A DNA stretch of 64,000 nucleotides. Source: Flavobacterium coralii (lineage in GTDB: Bacteria; Bacteroidota; Bacteroidia; Flavobacteriales; Flavobacteriaceae). The stretch covers positions 1 to 64,000 of the forward strand of contig NZ_JAHDIU010000007.1 of NCBI RefSeq assembly GCF_019891545.1. The letters are read 5' to 3'. A model generated the notes under the pieces. That model was not told the DNA's origin and searched no databases. It worked only from the letters and a program-made list of their open reading frames with translations. The translations under genes and the position numbers were made by a program. This document shows positions 18,000-26,838 of the stretch, piece by piece; within the stretch, counting starts at the first letter, position 1; each line of letters begins with the position of its first letter.

Positions 18000-19628
18000 A
18001 TGAAACAAATAAAACTACATAAATACTTTACTGTTTTCATGCTTTTGGCGGCTGCAACATTGTTTGCACAACAGCCAAAAGTAGAAACGAGTATTGATTC
18101 TACCCGCATAAAAATAGGCTCGCAGTTTAACCTTACGCTAAAGACAACTGTTGATACAGCAGCTAAGGTAAACTTCCCCGAAGGTAAGAACTTCGGGCAG
18201 CTCGAGGTGTTGGAAAGCTACCCGGTAGATACCGTGCGCAAGGGGGCAATGTATGAGCTTGTCAAAAAATACGGGCTCACGCAGTTTGACTCCGGGCGGT
18301 ATGTAGTACCGCAGCTACCTGTTTTTATAAACGACACCAATATAAAAACCGACTCGGTCGCGATAGAAGTTACTCCTGTAGCGGTAGATACACTGCAACA
18401 GAAAATGTACGACATTAAAGATGTGGCTACTGCATCGGGCAGTAACAGCTTCTGGATCTGGCTGCTTGCAGGCATACTCATTGCAGCGGCAATAGCTTTT
18501 GGTGTATGGTTGTTTATTAAAAAACGTAAAAAACCGGAAGTTAAAGAGGAAGAAGTGCATTATACTTCTCCTATAGAGAAAGCCACAACACAGCTAAAAG
18601 CGCTTGAAGGCAAAGCATTACTTCAAAAAGGCGCGGTTAAAGATTATTACAGCGAACTTACCGATATTGCCCGTACCTACATAGAAGAGGCCATACACAT
18701 ACCGGCAATGGAGAGCACCACCGGAGAACTGATAGAAGCCATGCGCAACGCCGTACGCCGCAAGAACATGAAGCTGACGCAGGAAACCTTTGAAGAGCTT
18801 GAGAAAGTACTCCGTAATGCCGATATGGTAAAATTTGCCAAGGTGCGCCCTGTTGACTTTGAGATTGCCGAAGACCGCAGCCGTATAGAAAAAACCATCG
18901 TTAAGATAGACCAGAGCATACCGGAGGAAAAAGAGGAAGATGAAGAGCATACCCTTTCATGGCTTGAGGCACAACGCAAAAAAGAGGCCATGCAGAAGCG
19001 AAAGAAAAAACGCATCATTATTATTGTTGCGGCAGTAGTAGTGTTGCTTACAGGTTTATTTTTCGTGGGCAGGGCCATTGCTTTGAAAGCTTACGGCGAA
19101 AGCAGCGAGCAGCTTTTAGCCGGAGAATGGATTAAAAGCGCCTACGGCAGTCCGCCAATAGTAATAGAAACGCCCAAAGTGCTCGTACGCCAGGATGTTG
19201 AAAAATTATATCCTGAAAATGCAATGGCAATTTATAAAGAAATGCAGGTGTTTAGCTACGGGACGCTGGGCGGCCATTTTAACGTAAGCGTAAGCACCAT
19301 GCGCTATAAGCAGGAAATAGACCCCGACCTTGCCCGTACTGCCGAAGGCTACATACAGGTTATGGAAGCCGCAGGTAGCAGGGATATCATCGTAAAAACT
19401 GAGGAATTTGCCACTCCTGGCGGATTGCAGGGGTTACGTGCCTATGGTAATATGGCTACGCCGCACCCGGTAACCAAACAAATGCAGCGCATGTATTATG
19501 AACTGCTTTTCTTTAAGCAGGAAAACGGCCTCCAGATAGTATCAATTATGTACCGTGAGGGCGATGAGTATGGCGCACAGGTGCTTGACAGGGTTAAGAA
19601 TTCCATCGAAATATATAAATTGAACTAA
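18000..19628 (+). CDS. Bat-operon membrane protein with two transmembrane segments
   Basis: 542 residues. A signal peptide (residues 1-24, ending TLFAQ) is followed by a BatD-like beta region (VETSIDSTRIKIGSQFNLTLK) and transmembrane segment 1 (about 150-173). A helical cytoplasmic region contains EYSELTDIARTYIEE-like helices (DYYSELTDIARTYIEEAIHI) and MESTTGELIEAM. A highly charged stretch (EEKEEDEEH) comes next, then transmembrane segment 2 (about 337-357) and a final 185-residue domain without a family I recognise. The first half is the usual small protein between DUF58 and batA in Bacteroidetes, and the second half looks like an extension. With two segments plus the signal, the last domain should be periplasmic. 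Gap to batA is 2 bp. Confidence 0.8.
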   Translation: MKQIKLHKYFTVFMLLAAATLFAQQPKVETSIDSTRIKIGSQFNLTLKTTVDTAAKVNFPEGKNFGQLEVLESYPVDTVRKGAMYELVKKYGLTQFDSGRYVVPQLPVFINDTNIKTDSVAIEVTPVAVDTLQQKMYDIKDVATASGSNSFWIWLLAGILIAAAIAFGVWLFIKKRKKPEVKEEEVHYTSPIEKATTQLKALEGKALLQKGAVKDYYSELTDIARTYIEEAIHIPAMESTTGELIEAMRNAVRRKNMKLTQETFEELEKVLRNADMVKFAKVRPVDFEIAEDRSRIEKTIVKIDQSIPEEKEEDEEHTLSWLEAQRKKEAMQKRKKKRIIIIVAAVVVLLTGLFFVGRAIALKAYGESSEQLLAGEWIKSAYGSPPIVIETPKVLVRQDVEKLYPENAMAIYKEMQVFSYGTLGGHFNVSVSTMRYKQEIDPDLARTAEGYIQVMEAAGSRDIIVKTEEFATPGGLQGLRAYGNMATPHPVTKQMQRMYYELLFFKQENGLQIVSIMYREGDEYGAQVLDRVKNSIEIYKLN

Positions 19629-19630
19629 CA

Positions 19631-20635
19631 ATGGGAGACGTTACTTTTTTACATCCTCAAATGTTTTGGCTGTTCCTGCTGCTCCCTGCGGCAATAGGCT
19701 GGTACATCTGGAAAAGGAAACAGCAAACGGCAACGCTCACCATAAGCACGCTAAACGGCTTTAAGGCTGCCCCTTCTTTATTAGCAAAATTAAAACCTGC
19801 ATTGTTCGTACTGCGGCTGCTGGCACTCAGCGCCATGATAGTAGCACTTGCCCGCCCGCGCAGTGTAGATGTAAGCAGCAAAATACGTACAACAAGAGGT
19901 ATCGATATTGTTATGGCAATGGACGTTTCGGGCAGTATGCTTGCCAAAGACCTTAAGCCTAACCGCCTTGAAGCCCTTAAAGATGTAGCCGCCACCTTTG
20001 TAGATAACCGCCCTAACGACAGGATAGGGCTTGTTGTTTATGCCGGGGAGAGTTACACCAAAACTCCCGTAACCAGCGATAAAGAACTTGTCAAACAGGC
20101 AATACAATCGGTTAAGTATGACGATACCGTTTTACAGGATGGTACCGGTATTGGTGTAGGCCTTGCTACAGCCATTAACCGCCTTAAGGAAAGCAAGGCA
20201 AAAAGCAAGGTAATAATACTGCTTACAGACGGGGTTAACAATGCCGGTTTTATAGACCCGCGCATGGCTGCCGAAATAGCTAAAGAGTATGACATTAAAG
20301 TATATACCATTGGCATCGGTACAAACGGCAACGCTATGTTCCCCTATGCTAAAACTGATGACGGCCGCTTTTTATACCAGATGATGAAAGTGGAGATAGA
20401 CGAATCGCTGATGAAGGAAATTGCCAAAACTACCGACGGGCAGTACTTCAGGGCAACAAGCAACAGCAAGCTAAAGGCTATTTATGACGAGATAAACAAG
20501 CTGGAAACTACCGAGATAAACGAAGAGAAGTTTTATAATTATGACGAAAAGTACCGCCCGTGGGTATTAGCCGCGCTAGGGCTGCTGCTTGCAGAGGTAC
20601 TGCTTAGAAAAACCGTTTACAGAAGCTTTATTTAA
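19631..20635 (+). CDS. batA: BatA: membrane-anchored VWA domain protein
   Basis: 334 residues. Two N-terminal transmembrane helices (about 10-27 and 57-75) precede a von Willebrand factor A domain with MIDAS DVSGS (D98, S100, S102). There is a T in KTPVTSDKE and a D in LLTDGVNNAG. A C-terminal helix (WVLAALGLLLAEVLL) anchors the other end. BatA in Bacteroides fragilis belongs to the aerotolerance operon and is thought to form an inner-membrane complex with BatB to BatE. It starts 2 bp after the previous gene and ends 2 bp before batB. Confidence 0.93.
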   Translation: MGDVTFLHPQMFWLFLLLPAAIGWYIWKRKQQTATLTISTLNGFKAAPSLLAKLKPALFVLRLLALSAMIVALARPRSVDVSSKIRTTRGIDIVMAMDVSGSMLAKDLKPNRLEALKDVAATFVDNRPNDRIGLVVYAGESYTKTPVTSDKELVKQAIQSVKYDDTVLQDGTGIGVGLATAINRLKESKAKSKVIILLTDGVNNAGFIDPRMAAEIAKEYDIKVYTIGIGTNGNAMFPYAKTDDGRFLYQMMKVEIDESLMKEIAKTTDGQYFRATSNSKLKAIYDEINKLETTEINEEKFYNYDEKYRPWVLAALGLLLAEVLLRKTVYRSFI

Positions 20636-20637
20636 CC

Positions 20638-21675
20638 ATGTACGAATTAGACGAACCCAAATACCTGTATCTTTTAGGCATAGTGCCCGTGCTGGTGCTG
20701 CTGTACCTCATCAACCTGTGGTGGCAGCGCAAAAAACAGCGCGAGTTTGGCAATACCGAGCTTGTAAAACGGCTAACGCCGGAGCGTTCGGTATTTAAGC
20801 CTGCGTTAAAGCTGGCATTTATACTGCTTGGGCTGTCAGGCATAATTATTGCGCTGGTAAACCCTAAAATAGGTACCAAGACCGAAACCGTTAAACGCGA
20901 GGGTATTGATATTGTGTTTGCCATAGATGTATCTAAGAGTATGCTGGCAGAAGATGTTGCGCCAAGCAGGCTCGAAAAGTCGAAGCAGATAGTATCGCAA
21001 ATAATAAACGAATTGGGTAACGACAGGATTGGTATAGTGGGCTATGCCGGGAGCGCCTACCCTGTTTTACCCATAACGTCAGATTACAGCGTGGCTAAAA
21101 TGTTCCTGCAAAACATGAATACCGATATGGTTTCCTCTCAGGGTACTGCCATAAGCGAGGCGCTGGAGCTTGCAACTACTTTTTTTGACGACCCGCAAAC
21201 CAGCAAGCTGGTTATATTGGTATCTGACGGTGAAGACCACGGGCAGGACAGTATTGAAGCGGCAAGGCTGGCAAAAGAAAAAGGCATTAAAATAATAACC
21301 GTGGGCGTGGGTACCGAAAAGGGCGGCCCCATTCCGCTAAAGCGAAACGGTATTACAGAGAGCTTTAAGCGTGATAATAATGGCGAGGTGGTGGTTACAA
21401 AAATGTACCCCAACGAGCTTAAAGCAATAGCCGAAGCCACACAGGGAGGCTACGTTTATGGCGGCAGCACACGCGATGTAGAGCAATATGTGTCTAAAGC
21501 ACTTGAGAACGTAGAAAAGACAGAATTTGAGTCGAAAGAAATATCACTGTATGAGTCGCAGTTTCAATGGTTTTTAGGAGCGGCTTTTGTTTTGCTGTTC
21601 CTCGAAATTTTTATGCTGGAAAAACGCACAGCGTGGATTAGGAAACTTAACCTGTTTAACGAAAAAGAACAATGA
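20638..21675 (+). CDS. batB: BatB: membrane-anchored VWA domain protein
   Basis: 345 residues, paralogous to BatA in layout: transmembrane helices at about 9-27 and 57-75, VWA domain with MIDAS DVSKS (D97, S99, S101), a second metal-site aspartate in LVSDGEDHGQ, and a C-terminal membrane helix (FLGAAFVLLFLEIFML). Like BatA it shows the conserved periplasmic VWA between membrane anchors. Its last 4 bp overlap the batC start (ATGA), which implies translational coupling. Confidence 0.92.
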   Translation: MYELDEPKYLYLLGIVPVLVLLYLINLWWQRKKQREFGNTELVKRLTPERSVFKPALKLAFILLGLSGIIIALVNPKIGTKTETVKREGIDIVFAIDVSKSMLAEDVAPSRLEKSKQIVSQIINELGNDRIGIVGYAGSAYPVLPITSDYSVAKMFLQNMNTDMVSSQGTAISEALELATTFFDDPQTSKLVILVSDGEDHGQDSIEAARLAKEKGIKIITVGVGTEKGGPIPLKRNGITESFKRDNNGEVVVTKMYPNELKAIAEATQGGYVYGGSTRDVEQYVSKALENVEKTEFESKEISLYESQFQWFLGAAFVLLFLEIFMLEKRTAWIRKLNLFNEKEQ

Positions 21676-22472
21676 AGCTGAAAACCTCATTTACATACAT
21701 TATGCTGCTGATGGCAGTGCTTGCTTTTTCACAGGAAGAAGATAAAAAATACCTGCCAAAGGGTAACAGGCAGTATAACGATAAAGAGTATGCCTCGGCA
21801 GAAGCCAATTACCGGATAGCACAATCTCAAAACCAGGGCAACAACAAAGCATCTTATAATCTGGGTAATGCCATTTACAGGCAGGGGCAGGAAATTGAGG
21901 CTGCCTATGCCTATCTTAAAGCGGTAGAAGGCTCTGACGACAAGTCGCTAAAGCATAAGGCATATCATAATATAGGCAATGTGCTGATGAAGACAAAAGA
22001 TTATCAAAAAGCAGTGGAAGCCTATAAGAATGCCTTACGCAATAACCCGTATGACGAGGAAACCCGTTATAACTTTGCCCTTGCCAAAAAGATGCTGAAA
22101 GAAAACCCGCCCAAGCCGCAGCCTCCGCAGGACCAGAACAAGGACCAGAAAGACAAGCAGGACAAAAGCAAGCAGCCGAAAGACCAGGGCGGCGGTGGCG
22201 GTGGCGACAATAAGGATAAAGGAGACAAGGGCGACCAGAAAGATAAAGATAACAACAAGGACAAAGGCGATCAAAAAGATAAAAGCCAGGGCAAAGACAA
22301 AGAAGATAAAGCAGGCGACGGTGGCGAGCAGGAGCAGGATGGCCCAAGCCCGGGCAGGCAGCGCATGGAAAACCTGCTGGATGCCATGAACAATGAAGAA
22401 AAAAAGATACAGGACAAGGTTAACGCACGAAAAGTAAAGGTGCAGCCCAAACAGCCTGAAAAAGACTGGTAA
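21672..22472 (+). CDS. batC: BatC: periplasmic TPR protein with charged low-complexity tail
   Basis: 266 residues. A signal peptide (about 1-20) is followed by two to three tetratricopeptide repeats (about 30-145: ASYNLGNAIYRQGQEIEAAYAYLKA, YHNIGNVLMKTKDYQKAVEAYKNAL). A long Lys/Asp/Gln/Gly-rich region (about 147-245) follows, then a short terminal RQRMENLLDAMNNEEKKIQ segment. The low-complexity tail is normal for BatC. It probably scaffolds the Bat complex in the periplasm. It overlaps batB by 4 bp. The 58-bp gap to batD contains no clear regulatory signal. Confidence 0.9.
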   Translation: MKLKTSFTYIMLLMAVLAFSQEEDKKYLPKGNRQYNDKEYASAEANYRIAQSQNQGNNKASYNLGNAIYRQGQEIEAAYAYLKAVEGSDDKSLKHKAYHNIGNVLMKTKDYQKAVEAYKNALRNNPYDEETRYNFALAKKMLKENPPKPQPPQDQNKDQKDKQDKSKQPKDQGGGGGGDNKDKGDKGDQKDKDNNKDKGDQKDKSQGKDKEDKAGDGGEQEQDGPSPGRQRMENLLDAMNNEEKKIQDKVNARKVKVQPKQPEKDW

Positions 22473-22530
22473 CGGCCTGATGATTGATACTGATTTGAAA
22501 CTGTTTTCAGATTAAGGATTAGAGAAAGCA

Positions 22531-24288
22531 ATGAAAAAACACATCTTACTATTATTGCTGTTGTGCCTGCAGGCAGTTCTTGCCCAGCAGGTAGAATTTA
22601 AAGCGGTTCCGAGTAAAACCACGCTGGGCGTTAACGAGCGCCTCAGGGTGGAGTTTACCATGAATGAGGACGGCGATAACTTTAACCCGCCTTCGTTTGA
22701 GGGTTTCAGGGCATCGGGACCAAGCCAAATGATAAGCAACTCGTGGGTAAACGGCAAGCGTACCTTTAGTAAAACCTATACCTATGTGCTTACGCCAACA
22801 GCACGGGGTACCTTTACCGTTGGGCAGGCAAGTATCGAAATTAATGGTGAAACCTATAAAACCATACCTTTTAAGGTTACTGTTACCGCAGCCGTAAAAA
22901 ATGCCAATGATCCTAACGCACCCCAACAGGACGCAGGCGAAGGCATACATGTAGTGGCAGAGGTAAGTGACACCAACCCGTATGTAAATGAACCTATAAG
23001 CGTGGTTTACAAATTATATGTAAGCCCAAATGCCAGCGTGCGTGGCACCCGCCAGGTAGATGTACCGCAGTTTAACGACTTCTGGAGCCAGGATATACCC
23101 GTTAAAGATAATGGCGTGCAGCAGGGTACTTATAATGGTGAAAGCTATCGTTATGTGGTGCTTAAAAGGGTTGTGCTGTACCCGCAAAAAAGCGGCAGGC
23201 TTGAGATTGAGCCGCTTACTCTTGAACTGACTATTGATGTGCCGACAGGCCGCAGGGACTTTTTCGGGAACCAGTTCATGACGCAGGTTAACAAAAATAT
23301 GTCGAGTGGTACCAAATACATCAATGTAAAACCGTTGCCGGAAAACGGCAGGCCGGCAGATTTTAACGGTGCAGTGGGTAAATTCGACTTTAAGGTAACG
23401 CCGAATAAAACAAAGCTTAATGCAGGCGAATCGTTACAACTAAATGTATCTGTAAGCGGTACGGGCAACCTTAAACTCTTTACATTGCCTAAGCCCGTAG
23501 TGCCATCTGCTCTTGAAATGTATGACCCTGAGCATAGGGAAAACATCTCAATACCGCTTAGCGGCATGCGCGGCAGCATATCTGATAATTATACCATCAT
23601 TCCGCAAAATAAAGGCAAGTATCCTGTAAAAGCAATGTCGTTCTCTTATTTTGATACTTCGGCAGGCAGGTATAAAACCATCACATCTGATGAAATTATG
23701 ATAGATGTGCAGGACGGGCCTGTATCTGCCGGGGGCGATGCTACCGCTATGGGCTCTGGCACAGCAAAGCAGGATGTAAAAACAAGGGAGCAGTTCCGCT
23801 TTGTTGATCTTGCTACATCTCTTAAGCCTATAGGCCAAAAAGACTTTTTTGGTTCGGGATTATTCTATGTGCTGCTTTTTGCACCTTTCCTTGCAATACC
23901 ATTTATAGTACTGGCAAAAAGGCAAAAGCAGGCACGAGATAACGATGTTACAGGCAACCGCATACGCAAAAACAACAGGCTTGCCAAAAAATACCTGGGT
24001 GAAGCCAAAAAGCAACTGGGCAACAAAGAACCGTTTTATGTGGCGATGGAAAAAGCCCTGCACAACTTCCTGAAAGCAAAGCTGAACATTGAAACATCTG
24101 AAATGACGAAACCTAATATACAGGAGCTTCTGCTTACAAGAGGCGCTAAAGCCGAAACGGTTGAGGAGTTCATTAAGATAATGAACAGTTGCGAGTTTGC
24201 CAGGTATGCGCCATCAAGCGGGGCAGCCATGCAGCAGGATTATGACAATGCCGTTAAAGTAATAACTAAGCTTGAAAAAGAAATTTAG
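22531..24288 (+). CDS. batD: BatD (oxygen-tolerance family) membrane protein
   Basis: 585 residues. A signal peptide (1-19, ending AVLAQ) is followed by tandem Ig-like beta domains of the BatD family: VEFKAVPSKTTLGVNERLRVEF, YTYVLTPTARGTFTVG, VGKFDFKVTPNKTKLNAGES. A transmembrane segment lies near 443-465 (LFYVLLFAPFLAIPFIVL). The cytoplasmic tail is helical (AKKYLGEAKKQLGNKEPFY) and resembles the helical region of the operon's two-segment protein. BatD is required with BatA, B, C and E in the aerotolerance system described in Bacteroides. The length is usual for the family. Confidence 0.93.
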   Translation: MKKHILLLLLLCLQAVLAQQVEFKAVPSKTTLGVNERLRVEFTMNEDGDNFNPPSFEGFRASGPSQMISNSWVNGKRTFSKTYTYVLTPTARGTFTVGQASIEINGETYKTIPFKVTVTAAVKNANDPNAPQQDAGEGIHVVAEVSDTNPYVNEPISVVYKLYVSPNASVRGTRQVDVPQFNDFWSQDIPVKDNGVQQGTYNGESYRYVVLKRVVLYPQKSGRLEIEPLTLELTIDVPTGRRDFFGNQFMTQVNKNMSSGTKYINVKPLPENGRPADFNGAVGKFDFKVTPNKTKLNAGESLQLNVSVSGTGNLKLFTLPKPVVPSALEMYDPEHRENISIPLSGMRGSISDNYTIIPQNKGKYPVKAMSFSYFDTSAGRYKTITSDEIMIDVQDGPVSAGGDATAMGSGTAKQDVKTREQFRFVDLATSLKPIGQKDFFGSGLFYVLLFAPFLAIPFIVLAKRQKQARDNDVTGNRIRKNNRLAKKYLGEAKKQLGNKEPFYVAMEKALHNFLKAKLNIETSEMTKPNIQELLLTRGAKAETVEEFIKIMNSCEFARYAPSSGAAMQQDYDNAVKVITKLEKEI

Positions 24289-24314
24289 TACGTATTATGT
24301 ATAGTTACCCAAGA

Positions 24315-25061
24315 ATGAAGAAACTGATATATATACTTGCACTATTTATTACCCTGCACGGCTGGGCGCAGCAGGCATTTGAAAAAGGCAACGAGCTATA
24401 CCGCCAGGGTAAATATAAAGAAGCAGCCGAAAGTTATGAAAGCATATTAAAAAACGGACAGGAGTCGGCTGAGGTCTATTTTAACCTTGGCAATGCTTAC
24501 TATAAAATGAATAAGGTAGCACCTGCTATTTACAATTACGAAAAGTCGTTACTATTAAAGCCGAATGACAAAGACACTAAAATAAACCTGGACTACGCCC
24601 GCAAAATGACCATTGATAACATTGAGGCAGTGCCGCAGGTGGGCTTTAGTAAAATGCTGTATAATTTTACCGGCAGTTATCATTATGATACCTGGGCATG
24701 GGCAGCCATTGGAGGCTCTGTATTTTTCCTGCTGTTTTTTATAAGTTACTACTTTTCGGGCACTACGCTTTTAAAGAGGATTTTCTTTGTTGCCATGTTG
24801 GTTGCGCTGGTTGCAATAGTGGTATCGGTACTCTCGGCAGTTTTTGTAAAATCGGAAAGCAATAAAGAACGCCCGGCAATAGTATTTGATGAGGTGGTGT
24901 CGGTAAAGAGCGAACCTAATGATACCGCAACCGATGCTTTCATACTGCACGAAGGCACAAAGGTTTTTGTAGAAGAAACGTTAGGCAATTACAAGAAAAT
25001 TAAACTTGAAGACGACAGCGAAGGCTGGATAATTAAAGATGCTATCCGAGAAATTAAATAA
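24315..25061 (+). CDS. batE: BatE: TPR and SH3-like membrane protein
   Basis: 248 residues from the chosen ATG. The ORF also has an ATG at 24297, but the signal peptide begins cleanly at MKKLIYILALFITLHGWAQ. TPR repeats span about 20-105 (FEKGNELYRQGKYKEAAESY, YFNLGNAYYKMNKVAPAIYN). Two adjacent membrane helices lie at about 130-180, and a periplasmic bacterial SH3-like domain closes the protein (VKSEPNDTATDAFILHEGTKV, EGWIIKDAIREI). It is the last gene of the bat operon. A dispersed hairpin element follows its stop. Confidence 0.92.
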   Translation: MKKLIYILALFITLHGWAQQAFEKGNELYRQGKYKEAAESYESILKNGQESAEVYFNLGNAYYKMNKVAPAIYNYEKSLLLKPNDKDTKINLDYARKMTIDNIEAVPQVGFSKMLYNFTGSYHYDTWAWAAIGGSVFFLLFFISYYFSGTTLLKRIFFVAMLVALVAIVVSVLSAVFVKSESNKERPAIVFDEVVSVKSEPNDTATDAFILHEGTKVFVEETLGNYKKIKLEDDSEGWIIKDAIREIK

Positions 25062-25065
25062 TAAA

Positions 25066-25165
25066 TCGATTTGGAAATATGAAGATTAAGATTCCTCGGC
25101 AAGCTCGGAATGGAAAACAGTTAGTACATTTTCAAATCTTCAGATTAATCAATTCTCAAATTGTA
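25066..25165. repeat. Composite intergenic hairpin element (copy 2)
   Basis: The outer arms (ATGAAGATTAAGATT on the left, AATCTTCAGATTAAT on the right) pair imperfectly. Inside lies the 25-bp core at 25089-25113, which matches 14056-14080 in reverse orientation at 23 of 25 bases. The outer arms resemble the element between atpG and atpA. It sits between the convergent batE and cvpA genes and may also serve as their terminator. Confidence 0.7.
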
Positions 25166-25738
25166 TCAAACTGACCTGTCAAGTCCTTCAATGGGTTTCT
25201 CGTCTGTCGACCTTTCTTCGGTGTCAGGCTCTGCTGCGGCATCTTTAAAGTCGGCAACCCATTCTTCCAATACCGGGTACAGGGTTCGAGAAACCTTTAG
25301 TACCGGGTAAAAGAAAACAGATTTTTGAAGGGTGGCTTCATCTGCAAGTGCATTGCTGCTGTTCATCTGTAGAAAAAAGTTGAGCAGCACACTTACTATC
25401 AGTGCCCATTTAATGAGCCCAAACAATCCGCCCAGCAACCTGTTGAGCCAGCCCATCATAACCAGTCCGGCCATTTTGGTAAACACACGTCCCATTACGG
25501 TTACCACTACCACAACGATAGCAAACGTGAGGATAAAGGCAGCTATTTTAATGTATTTGTCTTCCCAGCCAAAAACGCCGTTTAGCCAGTTGCCCATATA
25601 GCCCGAAAACTTTATAGCCGCATAAAGCCCAAGTGCCAGCGAGAGTAATGCGGCAAGCTCGGCAAAGAGGCCTTTCCACATACCGCGGATGAGTCCGTAC
25701 AGCAGGGCAAGCCCGATAAATATGTCTATAACCGCCAT
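25166..25738 (-). CDS. CvpA family membrane protein
   Basis: 190 residues with four predicted transmembrane helices (starting VIDIFIGLALLYGLIRGMWKG, then LAALLSLALGLYAAIKF, IAAFILTFAIVVVVVTVMG, LFGLIKWALIVSVLLNFFL). A Glu/Asp-rich cytoplasmic tail follows. The Gly-rich first helix and MGWLNRLLGGLFGL are typical for CvpA, named from colicin V production and linked to envelope homeostasis. It is monocistronic. A -7 box ends only 4 nt before the ATG, which predicts a leaderless message. Confidence 0.9.
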   Translation of the reverse strand: MAVIDIFIGLALLYGLIRGMWKGLFAELAALLSLALGLYAAIKFSGYMGNWLNGVFGWEDKYIKIAAFILTFAIVVVVVTVMGRVFTKMAGLVMMGWLNRLLGGLFGLIKWALIVSVLLNFFLQMNSSNALADEATLQKSVFFYPVLKVSRTLYPVLEEWVADFKDAAAEPDTEERSTDEKPIEGLDRSV

Positions 25739-25742
25739 AAGG

Positions 25743-25750
25743 CAAAGTTA
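25743..25750 (-). promoter_or_regulatory. -7 box of cvpA (leaderless configuration)
   Basis: Minus-strand TAACTTTG fits TAnnTTTG, followed by CCTT and then ATG. Transcription would start within about 1-2 nt of the start codon, leaving no room for a ribosome-binding site. Confidence 0.55.
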
Positions 25751-25806
25751 ACTTTCCCTGCCGATTATGCAAACCAAAAAGCAGGCGGCATTAAATGCAA
25801 ACGCAC

Positions 25807-25814
25807 TATCTTTG
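25807..25814 (+). promoter_or_regulatory. -7 box of the gene at 25833
   Basis: TATCTTTG fits TAnnTTTG exactly, 18 bp before the ATG at 25833. The short leader (about 13-15 nt) is typical of the promoters seen in this window. Confidence 0.55.
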
Positions 25815-25832
25815 CGCTTATAAACATGATAT

Positions 25833-26189
25833 ATGTCGCGCGACGAACAACTGAAAGAACGCTGGGAACAGCTTGTAACAATATTATCTAACCGCTTTGC
25901 CGATGGCGAAACGCTTGACCTTGATGCTATTATTTACCTGATAGGGGTGCAGGAACTGGGTAAGTTTAACCGCAAGTTTAAGAAAGATGAAAAGGTGAAC
26001 CTGATGCACATTGCTATTTGCCGCCTGCTGGAACCATATGGTTATTATGAATTTGACTATTTTGATGAAGACGGCTGGCCCCATTATACTGTAAAAGAGC
26101 AACTGCCTGCACTTAAAGCCGGCGAACAGTCAGTTTTAATGAAAGGCGCTATAGTGGATTATTTTATCGAGAAAGGGGTAATTGAGTAG
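25833..26189 (+). CDS. Conserved hypothetical protein (118 aa)
   Basis: 118 residues, acidic, no signal peptide or membrane segment. It starts MSRDEQLKERWEQLVTILSN and contains LIGVQELGKFNRKFKKDEKVNLMHIAICRLLEPYGYYEF followed by a DEDGWPHY turn. It looks like a small helical cytosolic protein and has the character of a flavobacterial family of unknown function. It has its own -7 box. Coding is supported by the promoter spacing, codon use like its neighbours and a clean open frame. Confidence 0.75.
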   Translation: MSRDEQLKERWEQLVTILSNRFADGETLDLDAIIYLIGVQELGKFNRKFKKDEKVNLMHIAICRLLEPYGYYEFDYFDEDGWPHYTVKEQLPALKAGEQSVLMKGAIVDYFIEKGVIE

Positions 26190-26224
26190 TAATTATTTTA
26201 TATTTACTATTGAAAAACTACTAT

Positions 26225-26755
26225 ATGCCTCATAAACATATTGTTTCTTCGGTGCTATTATTGCTTATCTGGTTATCTGTTTTTGGACAAAACAATTCGG
26301 CGGATAAACAAAAGGAAGTTTTTGCTGAAATAAGAAAAGACAGAATTGAAATTTTAATTGATACAATATCCTTTAAAAATTTTCTATCCAGAAACTTAAG
26401 TGAGGCGATAATTAAATCGTGTAGACTTAATAACGTTTGTCCGTTGAAATTTCAAAATATAGCCGTTAAAAAACAGGAATCGGAAGAGAATGGTCTTGAT
26501 TTTTTTTATGTTACAGCTATAAGGAATGGCAGTATTCAGGTAGCAAGGCGATTGAAGCAAATTGGAAATAAGCTTTACTTGGCAGATGATATAAACAACG
26601 AATTATATCACGTGTTCGCCATATCTTGTGGTAGCCAGGATTGCAAGCTAAAAATAGTTTCGATTAATGGCAAACTTTCATGGATAGGTGTCGTGGGTGA
26701 TAATTATAACAATCGGTGTATTGTTGACATAGTTACTACCGGAAGCAAATTTTAG
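26225..26755 (+). CDS. Hypothetical secreted protein (176 aa)
   Basis: The frame can start at TTG 26210, but the ATG at 26225 gives a clean signal peptide (MPHKHIVSSVLLLLIWLSVFG, then QNNS). The mature part is about 155 residues with four cysteines (CRLNNVC, CGSQDC, then NRC) and no family I recognise. A/T content is higher than in flanking genes, which may indicate a recently acquired or fast-evolving gene. It lies 35 bp downstream of the 118-residue protein gene and could be co-transcribed with it. Confidence 0.6.
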   Translation: MPHKHIVSSVLLLLIWLSVFGQNNSADKQKEVFAEIRKDRIEILIDTISFKNFLSRNLSEAIIKSCRLNNVCPLKFQNIAVKKQESEENGLDFFYVTAIRNGSIQVARRLKQIGNKLYLADDINNELYHVFAISCGSQDCKLKIVSINGKLSWIGVVGDNYNNRCIVDIVTTGSKF

Positions 26756-26809
26756 CGGAGTTCATATGCTTTCTAAGTTTAATTAATGGCACAACATTTT
26801 TAAAATGCC

Positions 26810-26817
26810 TAAATTTG
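26810..26817 (+). promoter_or_regulatory. -7 box of pheS
   Basis: TAAATTTG fits TAnnTTTG exactly and lies 21 bp before the pheS ATG at 26839. Confidence 0.55.
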
Positions 26818-26838
26818 CATTCGCTTTACTGAATAACA

